From the NCBI RefSeq assembly GCF_016921115.1, contig NZ_JAFFZS010000002.1, forward strand, positions 410,056-474,055: a stretch of DNA of 64,000 nt, in the 5' to 3' direction. Below, piece by piece: positions 36,472 to 44,704 of the stretch (position 1 is the stretch's first letter; each line of letters opens with the position of its first letter). Below the pieces are notes generated by a model. That model saw only the letters and a list, made by a program, of their open reading frames with translations. It was not told the DNA's origin and did no database searches. The stretch is from Streptomyces actuosus. Its GTDB lineage: Bacteria; Actinomycetota; Actinomycetes; Streptomycetales; Streptomycetaceae. A program made the translations under genes and the position numbers.

Positions 36472-36962
36472 CACTCGCCTCCAGGCGTCGCGTTCACCGG
36501 CTCGGCGGTGTCCGGCCGGGGATCTCCATCCATGCCCCGCACGGCGAGGGGTGCCTCACGGCTTCACCCGCTTCACCGGTCCTGAGGACCGGTGGCTGCG
36601 CCGGACGTCGCAGTGCCCCGCGGCCCCGGCCGGCCGGGGCGCGACCGGCGACTTCCCGGCCGCTCGGGCCGGGGACGATGCGCCGCTCGGGCCGGGGACG
36701 ATGCGTTCGCTTGCACCGGGGACGACGGGCCGGTCCGGCGGGGGTGGGTGCGCTGGTCCGGCCGGGGGTGATGCCCCGCTCCGGCTGCGGGTGGGTGCGC
36801 CGGTCCGCGGGAACGGTGCGGTTCCGTGGGACGTTGATCGTGGTGGGTCCACCCGAGGTGGACCCGGTGATCCTGTTGCCCGGCGCAGCAGGGTGGAAGT
36901 GAACCGGCCGCCCGGCCCGCCCGTGTGCGCGACCTGGCTGCCCCGAAGCGATGGGAGTCGGC
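36472..36962. other. Intergenic region with short degenerate repeats and a dyad
   Basis: 491 bp between divergent genes. 36655-36760 holds three copies of a ccggggacga(t/c)g motif (near 36668, 36692, 36716) and related cggtccg(c/g) blocks. A perfect dyad lies at 36845-36865. No coding frame looks real. Confidence 0.6.
36845..36865. promoter_or_regulatory. Perfect 9-bp-arm inverted repeat upstream of terB-like gene
   Basis: GGGTCCACC CGA GGTGGACCC lies about 100 bp before the terB-like start. It could be a repressor operator or a leader hairpin. The 3-nt spacer and perfect symmetry are more typical of a dimeric protein site than of chance. Confidence 0.5.
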
Positions 36963-37418
36963 ATGGCCCTGTGGGACCGCATCAAGGATTCGGCGTCGCA
37001 GATGCAGACGCAGCTGGTGGCGAAGAAGAACGACTTGAAGAGCGGCGCGTTCCGCGACGCCAGCATGGCCATGTGCGCGCTCGTCGCGGCCGCCGACGGG
37101 AAGATCGACCCGTCCGAGCGGCAGCGGGTCGCACAGCTCATCTTCAGCAACGAGGTGCTGCAGAACTTCCCCGCCGACGACCTCCAGCGCCGCTTCGAGG
37201 ACAACCTGAACAAGCTGACCGCCGACTTCGACTTCGGCCGGGTCAGCGTGCTCCAGGAGGTCGCCAAGGCGAAGAAGAAGCCCGCGGAGGCCCGCGCCGT
37301 CATCCAGATCGGCATCGTCATCGGCGGCGCGGACGGCGACTTCGACGCCACCGAGCGGGCCGTGGTGCGGGATGCCTGCTTCGCGCTGGAACTGCCGCCG
37401 CACGAGTTCGACCTCTGA
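36963..37418 (+). CDS. TerB-family tellurite-resistance-like protein
   Basis: A 151-aa all-helical TerB protein (MALWDRIKDSASQMQTQ ... SMAMCALVAAADGKIDPSER ... IVIGGADGDFDATERAVV). The two repeats of AADGKID / GADGDFD are the acidic, metal-binding surfaces of the family. TerB works with TerD and VWA proteins at the membrane in stress and phage-defence complexes. No terCD genes are present, but a VWA protein of the TerY/F type is encoded at 2064-4112. ATG 36963 has GGGAG upstream. Confidence 0.93.
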   Translation: MALWDRIKDSASQMQTQLVAKKNDLKSGAFRDASMAMCALVAAADGKIDPSERQRVAQLIFSNEVLQNFPADDLQRRFEDNLNKLTADFDFGRVSVLQEVAKAKKKPAEARAVIQIGIVIGGADGDFDATERAVVRDACFALELPPHEFDL

Positions 37419-37580
37419 GACCGCCCTGCGGCGGTCGCGCGGCGCAGTCGCCACCGGGTGCCGGGCGCCGTTCCGGCCGGGTCGAGGGGCCGAACGGCCC
37501 GGTGCCGTGCGACCGGCCGGCACCTACACTGGGTGGCCGCGGGGGCGTCGGCTGGGATCCGGGTGGATCGGGAGAGCACT

Positions 37581-37937
37581 GTGGCGGAGCACGTCGGTGG
37601 CGACCGGGACCCGTCCGCGGAGGTCCTGGCCCAGGCAGCCGCCGCGTTCGGACTGCTCGCCTCCCCGGCCCGGCTGCACATCATGTGGGCGCTGGCCCAG
37701 GGCGAGAGCGACGTCAGCAGGCTCGCCGACCGGGTCGGCGGCGCGCTGCCGGCGGTCAGCCAGCACCTGGCGAAACTGAAGCTGGCCGGTCTGGTCGGTT
37801 CCCGGCGGGAGGGCAGGCGGCAGATCTACTTCGTCCACGACCCCGACATGGTGACCGTGGTGCGGGTGATGGTCGGGCAACTGACCGCCCGCGTGCCCGA
37901 GGACCCGGCGAAACCGCTGCGCGCGGCCGGTGGCTGA
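37581..37937 (+). CDS. ArsR/SmtB-family transcriptional regulator, no metal Cys
   Basis: A 118-aa winged-helix protein (FGLLASPARLHIMWALAQGE ... ALPAVSQHLAKLKLAGLVGS ... YFVHDPDMVTVVRVMV). There are no cysteines at the classic ELCVCDL metal site, so it probably senses something other than arsenite, or binds metal through His/Asp at the dimer interface. The GTG at 37581 has GGGAGAG at 5-6 nt. It converges on the LCP gene, and the regulated target is unknown. It is not obviously linked to the arsenic genes near 60 kb. Confidence 0.9.
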   Translation: MAEHVGGDRDPSAEVLAQAAAAFGLLASPARLHIMWALAQGESDVSRLADRVGGALPAVSQHLAKLKLAGLVGSRREGRRQIYFVHDPDMVTVVRVMVGQLTARVPEDPAKPLRAAGG

Positions 37938-38066
37938 CCGGACCGCTCGGGGCGGGGCGCCGGGCGAGCCGCTGCCGTCCCGATCGGCCCCACCCCGCAG
38001 CCGTGTGTTCCGGCCCGACCTCGCGTACGCCCGTGACGCGCGCCGAGCCCGTACCCGCCTCGCTCC

Positions 38067-38111
38067 GGGACCGGCCCCGGACCCGACCCGGTGCCGGCCC
38101 CGACCGGTCCC
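38067..38111. terminator. Imperfect long hairpin between convergent genes
   Basis: GGGACCGG (38067-38074) pairs with CCGGTCCC (38104-38111), with further CCGG/GGCC pairing inside. It is located immediately beyond the LCP stop (38114) and after the ArsR gene, so it should stop both transcripts. Confidence 0.55.
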
Positions 38112-38113
38112 CG

Positions 38114-39658
38114 TCAGCCGTACGAGAGGTTGGAGCACACGTCGTCGTCGGCGGAACGGGCGTGGTCCGCGACCGACGACGGCACGGCGGTGGGCACCGG
38201 TGAGGCACCGGAGGACGCGGTGTACGACTGCCCCACCACCACGTTGACCCGCGCGGCGCCGATCGACTGGAGCTCGGCTCCGGGGAAGAGCCCGGCGACG
38301 GTCCGGGCCTCGGACTCCTTGCCCGGCCCGTACTGGATCACGGTCGTGGCGTGGTCCTGGCTGCGCGCGTTCCCGGTGCCGGTGACCGTGAAGCCGTGGG
38401 AGGTGAGCAGCGAGGCCGCGTCCGACGCCAGGCCGCCCTCGGCGGTGCCGTTGTAGACGGCGACCGCGATGCCGTCGCCGGAGACCGTGGCGCCGGGGGC
38501 CGGCGAGGCGGCGGGGGAGGGCGAGGCCTTCCCCGCGGCGCCGCTGGCGTCGGTGCCGTCGACGGTGCGGTCGGCCCTCAGGGCCGCCCACAGCTCGGAG
38601 GCGTCCGGTTCGACGACGGCGACGCGCTCGCCCTCGTACCGCCACGGGATGGTGACGAACTTGGTGTTGTGCAGGTCGACGTCCTTCAGCGACAGCGCGA
38701 AGGAGATCAGCTTGTCCGCCGTGCCCAGCCCCGGGTCGACGGTCATCGAACCGGTCGCGGCCTCGGCGAGGGGCAGCAGCTTGGTGGTGGTCAGGCCCTC
38801 GCTCTTGATCTGCTTGATCAGACTGCCGACGAAGGCCTGCTGGCGCTTGATCCGCCCTATGTCGGAACCGTCGCCGATGCCGTGCCGCAGGCGGACGTAG
38901 TCCAGGGCCTTCTGCCCGGAGACGTTCTGCTCGCCCTTGTGGAAGATGATGTCGCCCCGCGTGGCGCGCTTGGGGTTGAGGTCCCGCTGGTACACGTCGT
39001 TCGGCAGGCACACGTCCACCCCGCCGACGACGTCGGTCAGCGCCGCGAAGCCCTTGAAGTCCACGACGATCGTGTGGTCCACCCGCATGCCGGTGATCGC
39101 CTCGACCGTGTTCTGGGTGCAGGCCGGGTTGCCCTTCTCGGTCTCCCCCACGGCGAAGGCCGAGTTGAACATGGCGTGGTGCTGCTCCTTGGTCCACGTG
39201 CCGTCGGGCAGCTTGCACGGGGGAACGTCGACCAGGGAGTCGCGGGGGAAGGAGACCGCCACGGCGTGTTTGTGATCCGCGTAGACATGCATCAGGAACG
39301 CGGTGTCGGAGCGCCCGATGTCGGTCTTGTCGCCGCCGCCGAGGGCGCTGTTGCCGTCGTTGCGCGCGTCCGACCCGATGACGAGGACGTTCTCGCCCTT
39401 GGACGAGCCGGCCTCGGGGCGGTTCTTGGACAGCCCGTCGCCGTCGAAGGTGGTGATGTCCCCGTTCAGCTTCAGGTAGATCCAGCCCAGCCCGGCCGTG
39501 CCGAGCACGACCAGCGCGAGCGCGACGAGCAGCGCCGTCCGCAGCGGGCGGCGCTTGCGTTCGCCGCCCGCCCCGCCGCCGCGGGATCCGCCGCGGCGGG
39601 GCGGGTCGGCCCGCCGCCGGTGCCGGGAAGCTGTGGGTTGTTCGCTGGTCGTGGTCAT
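38114..39658 (-). CDS. LytR-CpsA-Psr (LCP) family glycopolymer transferase
   Basis: A 514-aa type II membrane protein. A cytoplasmic Arg/Gly-rich tail and one helix (RTALLVALALVVLGTAGLGW) lead to the LCP domain (NVLVIGSDARNDGN, SDTAFLMHVYADHKHAVAVS, FPRDSLVDVP, ALDYVRLRHGIGDGSDIGRI) with the conserved Arg/Asp phosphate-binding residues. A LytR_C domain (IAVAVYNGTAEGGLASDAAS) follows. LCP enzymes move teichoic-acid or arabinogalactan-type polymers from lipid carrier to peptidoglycan. Start taken at ATG 39658; the in-frame upstream extension to 39730 is Cys/Arg-rich and unlikely. Confidence 0.93.
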   Translation of the reverse strand: MTTTSEQPTASRHRRRADPPRRGGSRGGGAGGERKRRPLRTALLVALALVVLGTAGLGWIYLKLNGDITTFDGDGLSKNRPEAGSSKGENVLVIGSDARNDGNSALGGGDKTDIGRSDTAFLMHVYADHKHAVAVSFPRDSLVDVPPCKLPDGTWTKEQHHAMFNSAFAVGETEKGNPACTQNTVEAITGMRVDHTIVVDFKGFAALTDVVGGVDVCLPNDVYQRDLNPKRATRGDIIFHKGEQNVSGQKALDYVRLRHGIGDGSDIGRIKRQQAFVGSLIKQIKSEGLTTTKLLPLAEAATGSMTVDPGLGTADKLISFALSLKDVDLHNTKFVTIPWRYEGERVAVVEPDASELWAALRADRTVDGTDASGAAGKASPSPAASPAPGATVSGDGIAVAVYNGTAEGGLASDAASLLTSHGFTVTGTGNARSQDHATTVIQYGPGKESEARTVAGLFPGAELQSIGAARVNVVVGQSYTASSGASPVPTAVPSSVADHARSADDDVCSNLSYG

Positions 39659-39782
39659 CGAGGCGCTCTCGTCCGTCCTGCACTTGTGGAGGGGACGGCT
39701 GAGCGCACCCAAAGGTTGTAGTCGTCGCACGAGGCGGCACGGGCCCGACGGGCATCGCGTGTGCCGGGACGCGGCCCGGACC

Positions 39783-40013
39783 TCACGGGCTTGCTATGTC
39801 GAAGCCGTACCGGAGCGGCTCGTCCGTCACGCCGTAGTCGCGGCGGTAGACGTGGACCCCGTCCGCACGCACCCCGGGCGGTGCCCCCTCGATCCGGCAC
39901 GGGTACGTCACCTGGATCACCCGGGGGCGGCCGGAGACCTTCATGTGCAGTCCGCTCGCCGGTCCGCCGTCGAGAACCGCGGTCTCCCAGCCCGTCACGT
40001 CGGTCGTCGTCAC
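39783..40013 (-). CDS. Small conserved hypothetical protein
   Basis: A 76-aa protein (AVLDGGPASGLHMKVSGRPRV ... HVYRRDYGVTDEPLRYGFD) with the GGPA(D/S)G opening common in short streptomycete proteins of unknown function. The GTG start at 40013 has no ribosome-binding site, and an internal start at the second GTG would trim six residues. It lies upstream of the LCP gene on the same strand. Confidence 0.7.
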   Translation of the reverse strand: MTTTDVTGWETAVLDGGPASGLHMKVSGRPRVIQVTYPCRIEGAPPGVRADGVHVYRRDYGVTDEPLRYGFDIASP

Positions 40014-40302
40014 CCGGACAGTTTAAAGGTCGCGCAACTTTCCCCAGGGTGTGAGCCGGCTCACGCGAGAGCTCCGCACCCGGGTGCCCGACCGGTTCCG
40101 CCGCGCATCGCGCCCGCGGCGGAACCCGTTCTCACCCGCGGTCTGCCGCCTTGCGCAGGTCGATCCGACCGCGGCGCGGAGCCTCGCCGGCGGGAGGGAA
40201 CCGCGGTCCGCGGGAACGCGCGCGGCCCGACGGCCGTCCGACGATGTCGAGCCCCCGTCGGTGCGCACCGGGCGCTCCGCCCCCGGCGGCCGCGTCGCGG
40301 GA

Positions 40303-40324
40303 CGTTTCGGTCTCCGCCGAAACG
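40303..40324. promoter_or_regulatory. Inverted repeat before the flavin reductase gene
   Basis: CGTTTCGG tctccg CCGAAACG has perfect 8-bp arms and ends 21 bases before the ATG at 40346. The AT-rich half-site TTTCGGT recurs in the dyad upstream of the MFS gene at 41154. A candidate operator, or a leader hairpin that occludes the start. Confidence 0.5.
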
Positions 40325-40345
40325 CCCCGCTCCTACCGTTCCGGC

Positions 40346-41140
40346 ATGCAGACCGATGAGCCCCTCGACCGGACCGGTTCCGGCACCGACCCCCTCGACG
40401 AGCCCGACGTCCGGACGGGATCCGGCACCGACCCGTGGGTCACCGTGGCGCCGAGCGTGCTGTACTTCGGCACCCCGGTGGTCCTCCTGTCCACCGAGAA
40501 CCCGGACGGCTCGCCCAACCTGGCGCCGATCTCCTCCGCGTGGGCCCTGGGACGTACGGTCGTGCTCGGCCTGGGCCCGGACGGGCGGACGGCGCAGAAC
40601 CTCGCGGCCCGCCCGGAGTTGGTGGTCAACGTCGCCGCCCCGAGCCAGTGGCGGGCGGTCGAGCGTCTCGCCCCGCTCACCGGCCGCCACCCCGTCCCCG
40701 CGACCAAGCACGCGGGCTGCCGTTTCGAGCCGGACAAGTTCGGCGCGGCGGGCCTGAGCAGCCGCCCCTCCCACACGGTCCGTCCGCCGCGGGTCGACGG
40801 CTGCCCCCTGCAACTGGAGGCGCGGGCCGAACGGATCCGGCCCGACGCCTGCGGCGCGTTCGTGATCGTCGAGGCGCAGGTGCGCACGGTGCACGCCGAC
40901 CCGCGCATCGTCGTCCCCGGGACCGACCACATCGAGCCGGCGGCCTGGAGCCCGCTCGTCTACAACTTCCGCCACTACTTCGGCCTCGGCCCGGAGCTCG
41001 GCCACTCCTACCGCTCCGGCACTCCCCGCCTGCGGCCGGCCGGCCCACCGCCGTCGCGTGAGGCGGACAACGCAGCCTCGCCCAGCGGGGCGGGAAGTGC
41101 AGCCTCGCCGCGCGGGTGGGGCAGCGGGGCCCCGAGATAG
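40346..41140 (+). CDS. Flavin reductase / FMN-binding split-barrel family protein
   Basis: A 264-aa protein. The split beta-barrel reads PVVLLSTENPDGSPNLAPIS, SAWALGRTVVLGLGPDGRT, AARPELVVNVAAPSQWR, with a C-terminal FRHYFGLGPELGHSYRSGTP element. Members reduce or use FMN, often as NAD(P)H:flavin oxidoreductases or esterase-like decarboxylases. The last ~25 residues are an Ala/Ser/Gly-rich extension unlike the family. ATG 40346 is the clear N-terminal boundary. The MFS gene starts 42 bp downstream with its own operator. Confidence 0.88.
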   Translation: MQTDEPLDRTGSGTDPLDEPDVRTGSGTDPWVTVAPSVLYFGTPVVLLSTENPDGSPNLAPISSAWALGRTVVLGLGPDGRTAQNLAARPELVVNVAAPSQWRAVERLAPLTGRHPVPATKHAGCRFEPDKFGAAGLSSRPSHTVRPPRVDGCPLQLEARAERIRPDACGAFVIVEAQVRTVHADPRIVVPGTDHIEPAAWSPLVYNFRHYFGLGPELGHSYRSGTPRLRPAGPPPSREADNAASPSGAGSAASPRGWGSGAPR

Positions 41141-41153
41141 GACGCTGGCAAAA

Positions 41154-41172
41154 TATTTCGGTGACCGATATA
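41154..41172. promoter_or_regulatory. AT-rich operator-like palindrome before the MFS pump
   Basis: TATTTCGGT g ACCGATATA is a 9-bp dyad with one mismatch ending 10 bases before the MFS start. AT-rich symmetry in GC-rich DNA and its position over the likely promoter suggest a repressor site. The MarR-family gene just after the pump is the natural candidate regulator. Confidence 0.6.
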
Positions 41173-41182
41173 ACGTGGAGGC

Positions 41183-42625
41183 ATGGCCACCCCTGTGACT
41201 CCCCCCGCGTCCCGCAGGCGCTGGACCCGGCTGCTGACCGCGGAACGGCCCCGGCCCGAGGGGATACGGTCGCGGCCCGGCAGCTGGTGGCTCGCCGTGG
41301 GGACGGTCTGCTTCGGCGCCTTCATGGGTCAGCTGGACGCCAGCATCGTGACGCTGACCTACGGCAGCCTGGGCGCCGAGTTCCACACCTCGCCGGCGGC
41401 GGTGGAGTGGGTGTCGCTGGCGTACCTGCTCGCGCTGGTCGCCCTGTTGGTGCCCGCGGGACGGCTGGCCGACGCGTACGGCCGCAAGCTGCTGTACCTG
41501 TACGGGTTCGCCGTGTTCACCCTGGCCTCCGCGGCCTGCGGTCTCGCCCCGTCCCTGCTCGCACTCGTCGTGTTCCGGGTGGTCCAGGCGGCCGGGGCGG
41601 CCATGATGCAGGCCAACAGCGTGGCGCTGGTGACCACCAGTGCCCCGCGCGAGCGGATGCGCAGCGCGCTGGGCGTCCAGGCCGCTGCCCAGGCACTCGG
41701 TCTGGCGCTGGGGCCGACCGTGGGCGGGGCCCTGGTGTCGACTCTGGGCTGGCGCTGGGTGTTCTGGGTGAACGTGCCCGTCGGTCTGGTCGCGCTGGTC
41801 TCCGGGCACTATCTGCTGCCGCGCACCCGGGCGCGCACGGCGGTGGCACGCTTCGACCGGGCCGGTCCGGTGCTCCTCGCGACGGCGACGACGAGTGCCC
41901 TGATGGGTGTGTCGGCCGCCTCCGGGCTGGCCGTGCCCGGCTGGGGCGCGGTCCTGCTGTTCGCGGTGGCGGCCGGGACGGGACGGGCCTTCGTCCGGCG
42001 CCAGCGGCGGGCCGCCGCCCCGCTGCTGGACCTGGCCCTGTTGCGGCGCCGGGCGGTGGCGTTCGGGCTCCTGGGGGCGCTGAGCGGATACCTCGTGCTG
42101 TTCGGGCCGCTGGTGCTGGTGCCGGTCGTCCTCACGGCGCGGGGATCCGGGGAGCTGACCGCCGGACTCGTCCTCACTGCGCTGCCCGCCGGGTTCGCGC
42201 TGGCGGCGACCGGCGGCGACCGGCTGCTGCCGCGCGGGCTCCCGGACCGCGGGCGCTGCCTGGTGGGGGCCGGCGTGTTCACGCTGGCCACGACCGCGCT
42301 GCTGGTCGTGCCCCTGACGGCCGGCGGGCTGGTCCCGGTGCTGGTCCTGACGGGGCTCGGGCTGGGCACCTTCACCCCGGCCAACAACGCCATGATCATG
42401 GGGGCGATCCCGGCGCGCTCCTCCGGTACCGGGGGCGGGCTGGTGAACATGAGCCGCGGCCTCGGCACGGCGCTCGGCGTCGCTCTGGTCACGTTGGCGC
42501 TGCACCTGGTGGGCGGCGGGGCGCAGGCCGGGGCCCGGTGGGCGGCGGCCGTGCTCGTCGCGGCGTCGGCGGTGGCGGTCGCCTCGGCATGGCTGAGCAC
42601 GAACGGGGAGCGGTCCGCCGCGTAG
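41183..42625 (+). CDS. MFS drug-efflux transporter (DHA2-like, 14-TM type)
   Basis: A 480-aa major-facilitator antiporter. Motifs: GAFMGQLDASIVTLTYGSLG (TM1), loop motif LADAYGRKLLYLYGFAVF (motif A-like), and VFRVVQAAGAAMMQANSVAL with ALGLALGPTVGGALV (motif C, antiporter signature). About 13-14 helices fit DHA2 drug/proton antiporters. The ATG at 41183 lies only 1 base after GGAGG, so an internal GTG at 41195 is possible. The dyad at 41154 and the downstream MarR gene suggest local repression. Confidence 0.93.
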   Translation: MATPVTPPASRRRWTRLLTAERPRPEGIRSRPGSWWLAVGTVCFGAFMGQLDASIVTLTYGSLGAEFHTSPAAVEWVSLAYLLALVALLVPAGRLADAYGRKLLYLYGFAVFTLASAACGLAPSLLALVVFRVVQAAGAAMMQANSVALVTTSAPRERMRSALGVQAAAQALGLALGPTVGGALVSTLGWRWVFWVNVPVGLVALVSGHYLLPRTRARTAVARFDRAGPVLLATATTSALMGVSAASGLAVPGWGAVLLFAVAAGTGRAFVRRQRRAAAPLLDLALLRRRAVAFGLLGALSGYLVLFGPLVLVPVVLTARGSGELTAGLVLTALPAGFALAATGGDRLLPRGLPDRGRCLVGAGVFTLATTALLVVPLTAGGLVPVLVLTGLGLGTFTPANNAMIMGAIPARSSGTGGGLVNMSRGLGTALGVALVTLALHLVGGGAQAGARWAAAVLVAASAVAVASAWLSTNGERSAA

Positions 42626-42830
42626 GCCCGCAGGACCGGGTGCCGGGGGCGCGGGGTGCCGGAAGCGCCGCGGTGCTGCGGGCCCGGAAGGTGATGGGGC
42701 GAGTGCCGGGTGGGCGGCTGACGTGGTCCCGCCGGCCGGGGCGCCGGGAGTTCGCGACCCTGCCGGGAGGGCCGTGTCCGGGCTGCGGACGGTCGGACCG
42801 TGCGGGGGAGGGCCGCACTACGCTGAGTCC

Positions 42831-43325
42831 ATGTCTGCGCAGTCCCGCACCGAGGTTCCCGCCGGTCCCGCCGCGGACCAGCCGGAGGCCCGTCTGCTCA
42901 CCGAGGCGGTGACCCGGCTGCGTCGTGCGCTGCGTTCCTCGATCCGCACCGACTACCCGTGGGAGACCCTTCCCATGGCGCAGGTGGAACTGCTGCAGGT
43001 GCTGGGCGAGTACTCGCCCGCCCGGGTCAGCGATCTGGCCGCCCGCCGGCGCCTGGCCCCGAGCACCGTCAGCGGACTGATCGGGCAGATGATCAACGCC
43101 GGGCTGGTGGCGCGGGACGTCGACTCCGCCGACCGCCGGGCCTCCGTCGTCACCCTGACCGAGGCCGGCCGGGAGAAGCTCGCCGCCTGGACCGTCGCCC
43201 ACGAGCACCGTATCGACGCCGCGCTCGCCGCCCTCGACGAGGGCTCGCGGGCGGCCATCACGCACGCGCTGCCCGCCCTGTTCCAGCTGGCCGAACACCT
43301 CGGGGAACCGGCCGCGCAGGAGTGA
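42831..43325 (+). CDS. MarR-family transcriptional regulator
   Basis: A 164-aa winged-helix repressor (MAQVELLQVLGEYSPARVSD ... LAPSTVSGLIGQMINAGLVA ... DSADRRASVVTLTEAGREKL with the typical D-R wing). Such proteins bind phenolic or drug ligands and repress neighbouring efflux genes. The MFS gene ends 205 bp upstream on the same strand. ATG 42831 has a weak ribosome-binding site; in-frame sequence upstream is not family-like. Confidence 0.93.
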   Translation: MSAQSRTEVPAGPAADQPEARLLTEAVTRLRRALRSSIRTDYPWETLPMAQVELLQVLGEYSPARVSDLAARRRLAPSTVSGLIGQMINAGLVARDVDSADRRASVVTLTEAGREKLAAWTVAHEHRIDAALAALDEGSRAAITHALPALFQLAEHLGEPAAQE

Positions 43326-43942
43326 CCCGGCCGGGACCCGCCGGGACGCCGGGGACGGCTGCCCGCCGCACCTCGCGGGCGGGGCACCGGCACCCCGCCC
43401 GGACCCGAGGGCGTACCGGTCCCCCGGCGCACGGAGTCATGCCGCTCACCGGCCGCCGAGGCCCGGGCGGGTGCCCGTGCCGTTCGCCGCGCGCCCGGTC
43501 GCGGGTCCGCGGCCGGAAGGCCGCCGGCCCCACCGCGCCGAACGCGGCGGCCCGGGCCCTGGGCGGGTGCCCCCGCAGCGCGGAGCGGCCGAAGGATCCG
43601 CCGACGGCGCACCGCAGACGGCCGAACGACGGGGAACCACCGCAGGATCGGCCTGTCGGCGAGCGGGGCGCCCGGAGGGTTCTGCCCGGGCGCCGTGCGG
43701 GCTCGTGGCCGCCGCCCGATCCGGAGCCGGCCCGGTGCCCCGCGCACCACGCCCCGCCTCGGGGGTGGGAGCGGCCGGGGGTCTGCGATGATCGCTTCCC
43801 GCTCGGGCGCACGCGACCGATGAGTTTCCCCGTGCTCCGCAGTCGGATACGTCAGCGGAGCACGGCAGCCGCGTGGGCAGGGGCCACCCGCACCACCGGA
43901 ACCCCGTCGTGCAGTCACCAACGAGATACCGAGGTACCCGAG
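43326..43942. other. Long intergenic region with two hairpins
   Basis: 617 bp without a supported gene. It contains a perfect 9-bp hairpin at 43667-43694 (GGCGCCCGG/CCGGGCGCC), possibly the terminator of the MarR transcript, and an 11-bp dyad at 43830-43865. Frames on both strands have chance-like Arg/Gly/Pro composition. Confidence 0.55.
43830..43865 (+). promoter_or_regulatory. Leader hairpin upstream of the DHFR-like gene
   Basis: CCGTGCTCCGC (43830-43840) and GCGGAGCACGG (43855-43865) form a perfect 11-bp stem with a 14-nt loop, 77 bases before the start codon. It may be an attenuator/terminator in the leader, or a boundary terminator for upstream transcription. Confidence 0.45.
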
Positions 43943-44515
43943 ATGCGCACTCTGATCAGCACCGCCTTCGTCTCCCTCGACGGTGTCGTGGAGGCACCGG
44001 GCGGCGAGCCCGGCTACCGCAACTCGGGGTGGACCTTCAAGCACACCGAGTTCCTCCCCGAGGCCTTCGAGATCAAGGGCCGGGAGCAGCAGGAGGCCAC
44101 CGCGATGCTGCTGGGCCGCGTCAGCTACCAGGCGTTCAGCCCGGTCTGGCCGGACATGGCGGAGTTCGCCGACTACAAGGCGATGCCGAAGTACGTCGTC
44201 TCCACCACCCTCACCGAGGGCGACCTGGTGCAGAACTGGGGCGAGACCACGATCCTGCGCTCCCTGGACGAGATCGCCGCGCTGAAGGAGACCGAGGGCG
44301 GGCCGATCATCCTGCACGGCAGCGCCGCCCTCAACCACAGCCTCTCGGACGCCGGCCTGATCGACCGCTACCACCTGCTCGTCTTCCCGCTGCTGCTCGG
44401 CGCGGGCAAGCGACTGTTCAGCGCCACCGACAAGGACGCCCAGAAGCTGCGGCTCGTCGAGCACGAGGCCTACGCCAACGGTGTGCAGAAGAACGTCCTC
44501 GACGTCGTCCGCTGA
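43943..44515 (+). CDS. Dihydrofolate reductase-like protein (RibD C-terminal fold)
   Basis: A 190-aa protein of the dihydrofolate reductase/RibD_C superfamily widespread in actinobacteria (MRTLISTAFVSLDGVVEAPG ... AMLLGRVSYQAFSPVW ... GPIILHGSAALNHSLSDAGL ... LLVFPLLLGAGKRLF). It binds NADPH, but these YwjB/YyaP-type members rarely reduce dihydrofolate and their substrates are unknown. GAGG precedes the ATG at 9-nt spacing. It lies just upstream of the SigK-type lipid operon but has its own leader. Confidence 0.93.
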   Translation: MRTLISTAFVSLDGVVEAPGGEPGYRNSGWTFKHTEFLPEAFEIKGREQQEATAMLLGRVSYQAFSPVWPDMAEFADYKAMPKYVVSTTLTEGDLVQNWGETTILRSLDEIAALKETEGGPIILHGSAALNHSLSDAGLIDRYHLLVFPLLLGAGKRLFSATDKDAQKLRLVEHEAYANGVQKNVLDVVR

Positions 44516-44631
44516 CCCCACCCGCCGCCCGGTCCTGCCCCGACGCACCCGCCCGGTCCCCGCCGCCGCGGAGCAGCCCGCGGTGCTGCCCGGCCGTCCG
44601 CGACGTCCCGTCCCGGGAATGCCCGTTCCGG

Positions 44632-44660
44632 CCAATCCGGTGCGCCACCCGCTCCGGATC
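44632..44660 (+). promoter_or_regulatory. SigK-type ECF promoter of the lipid operon
   Basis: CCAATCC (44632-44638), a 16-bp spacer, then CGGATC (44655-44660). Expected start of transcription is near 44667, giving a leader of about 38 nt before ATG 44705. The same two boxes with the same spacing stand before the sigK gene and the molybdopterin oxidoreductase gene. Confidence 0.75.
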
Positions 44661-44704
44661 AGAGGTGACAGCAGCAGCTGATCGCGGCCGGTGAGGGAGA
44701 GGCG

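Noticed and set aside
37581..37937. Metal-sensing ArsR of the ars island
   Set aside because: No metal-binding cysteines, and 22 kb away from the arsenic genes.
43258..43812. Minus-strand open frame of 184 codons in the long gap
   Set aside because: It overlaps the MarR gene end, lacks a ribosome-binding site and has chance-like composition.
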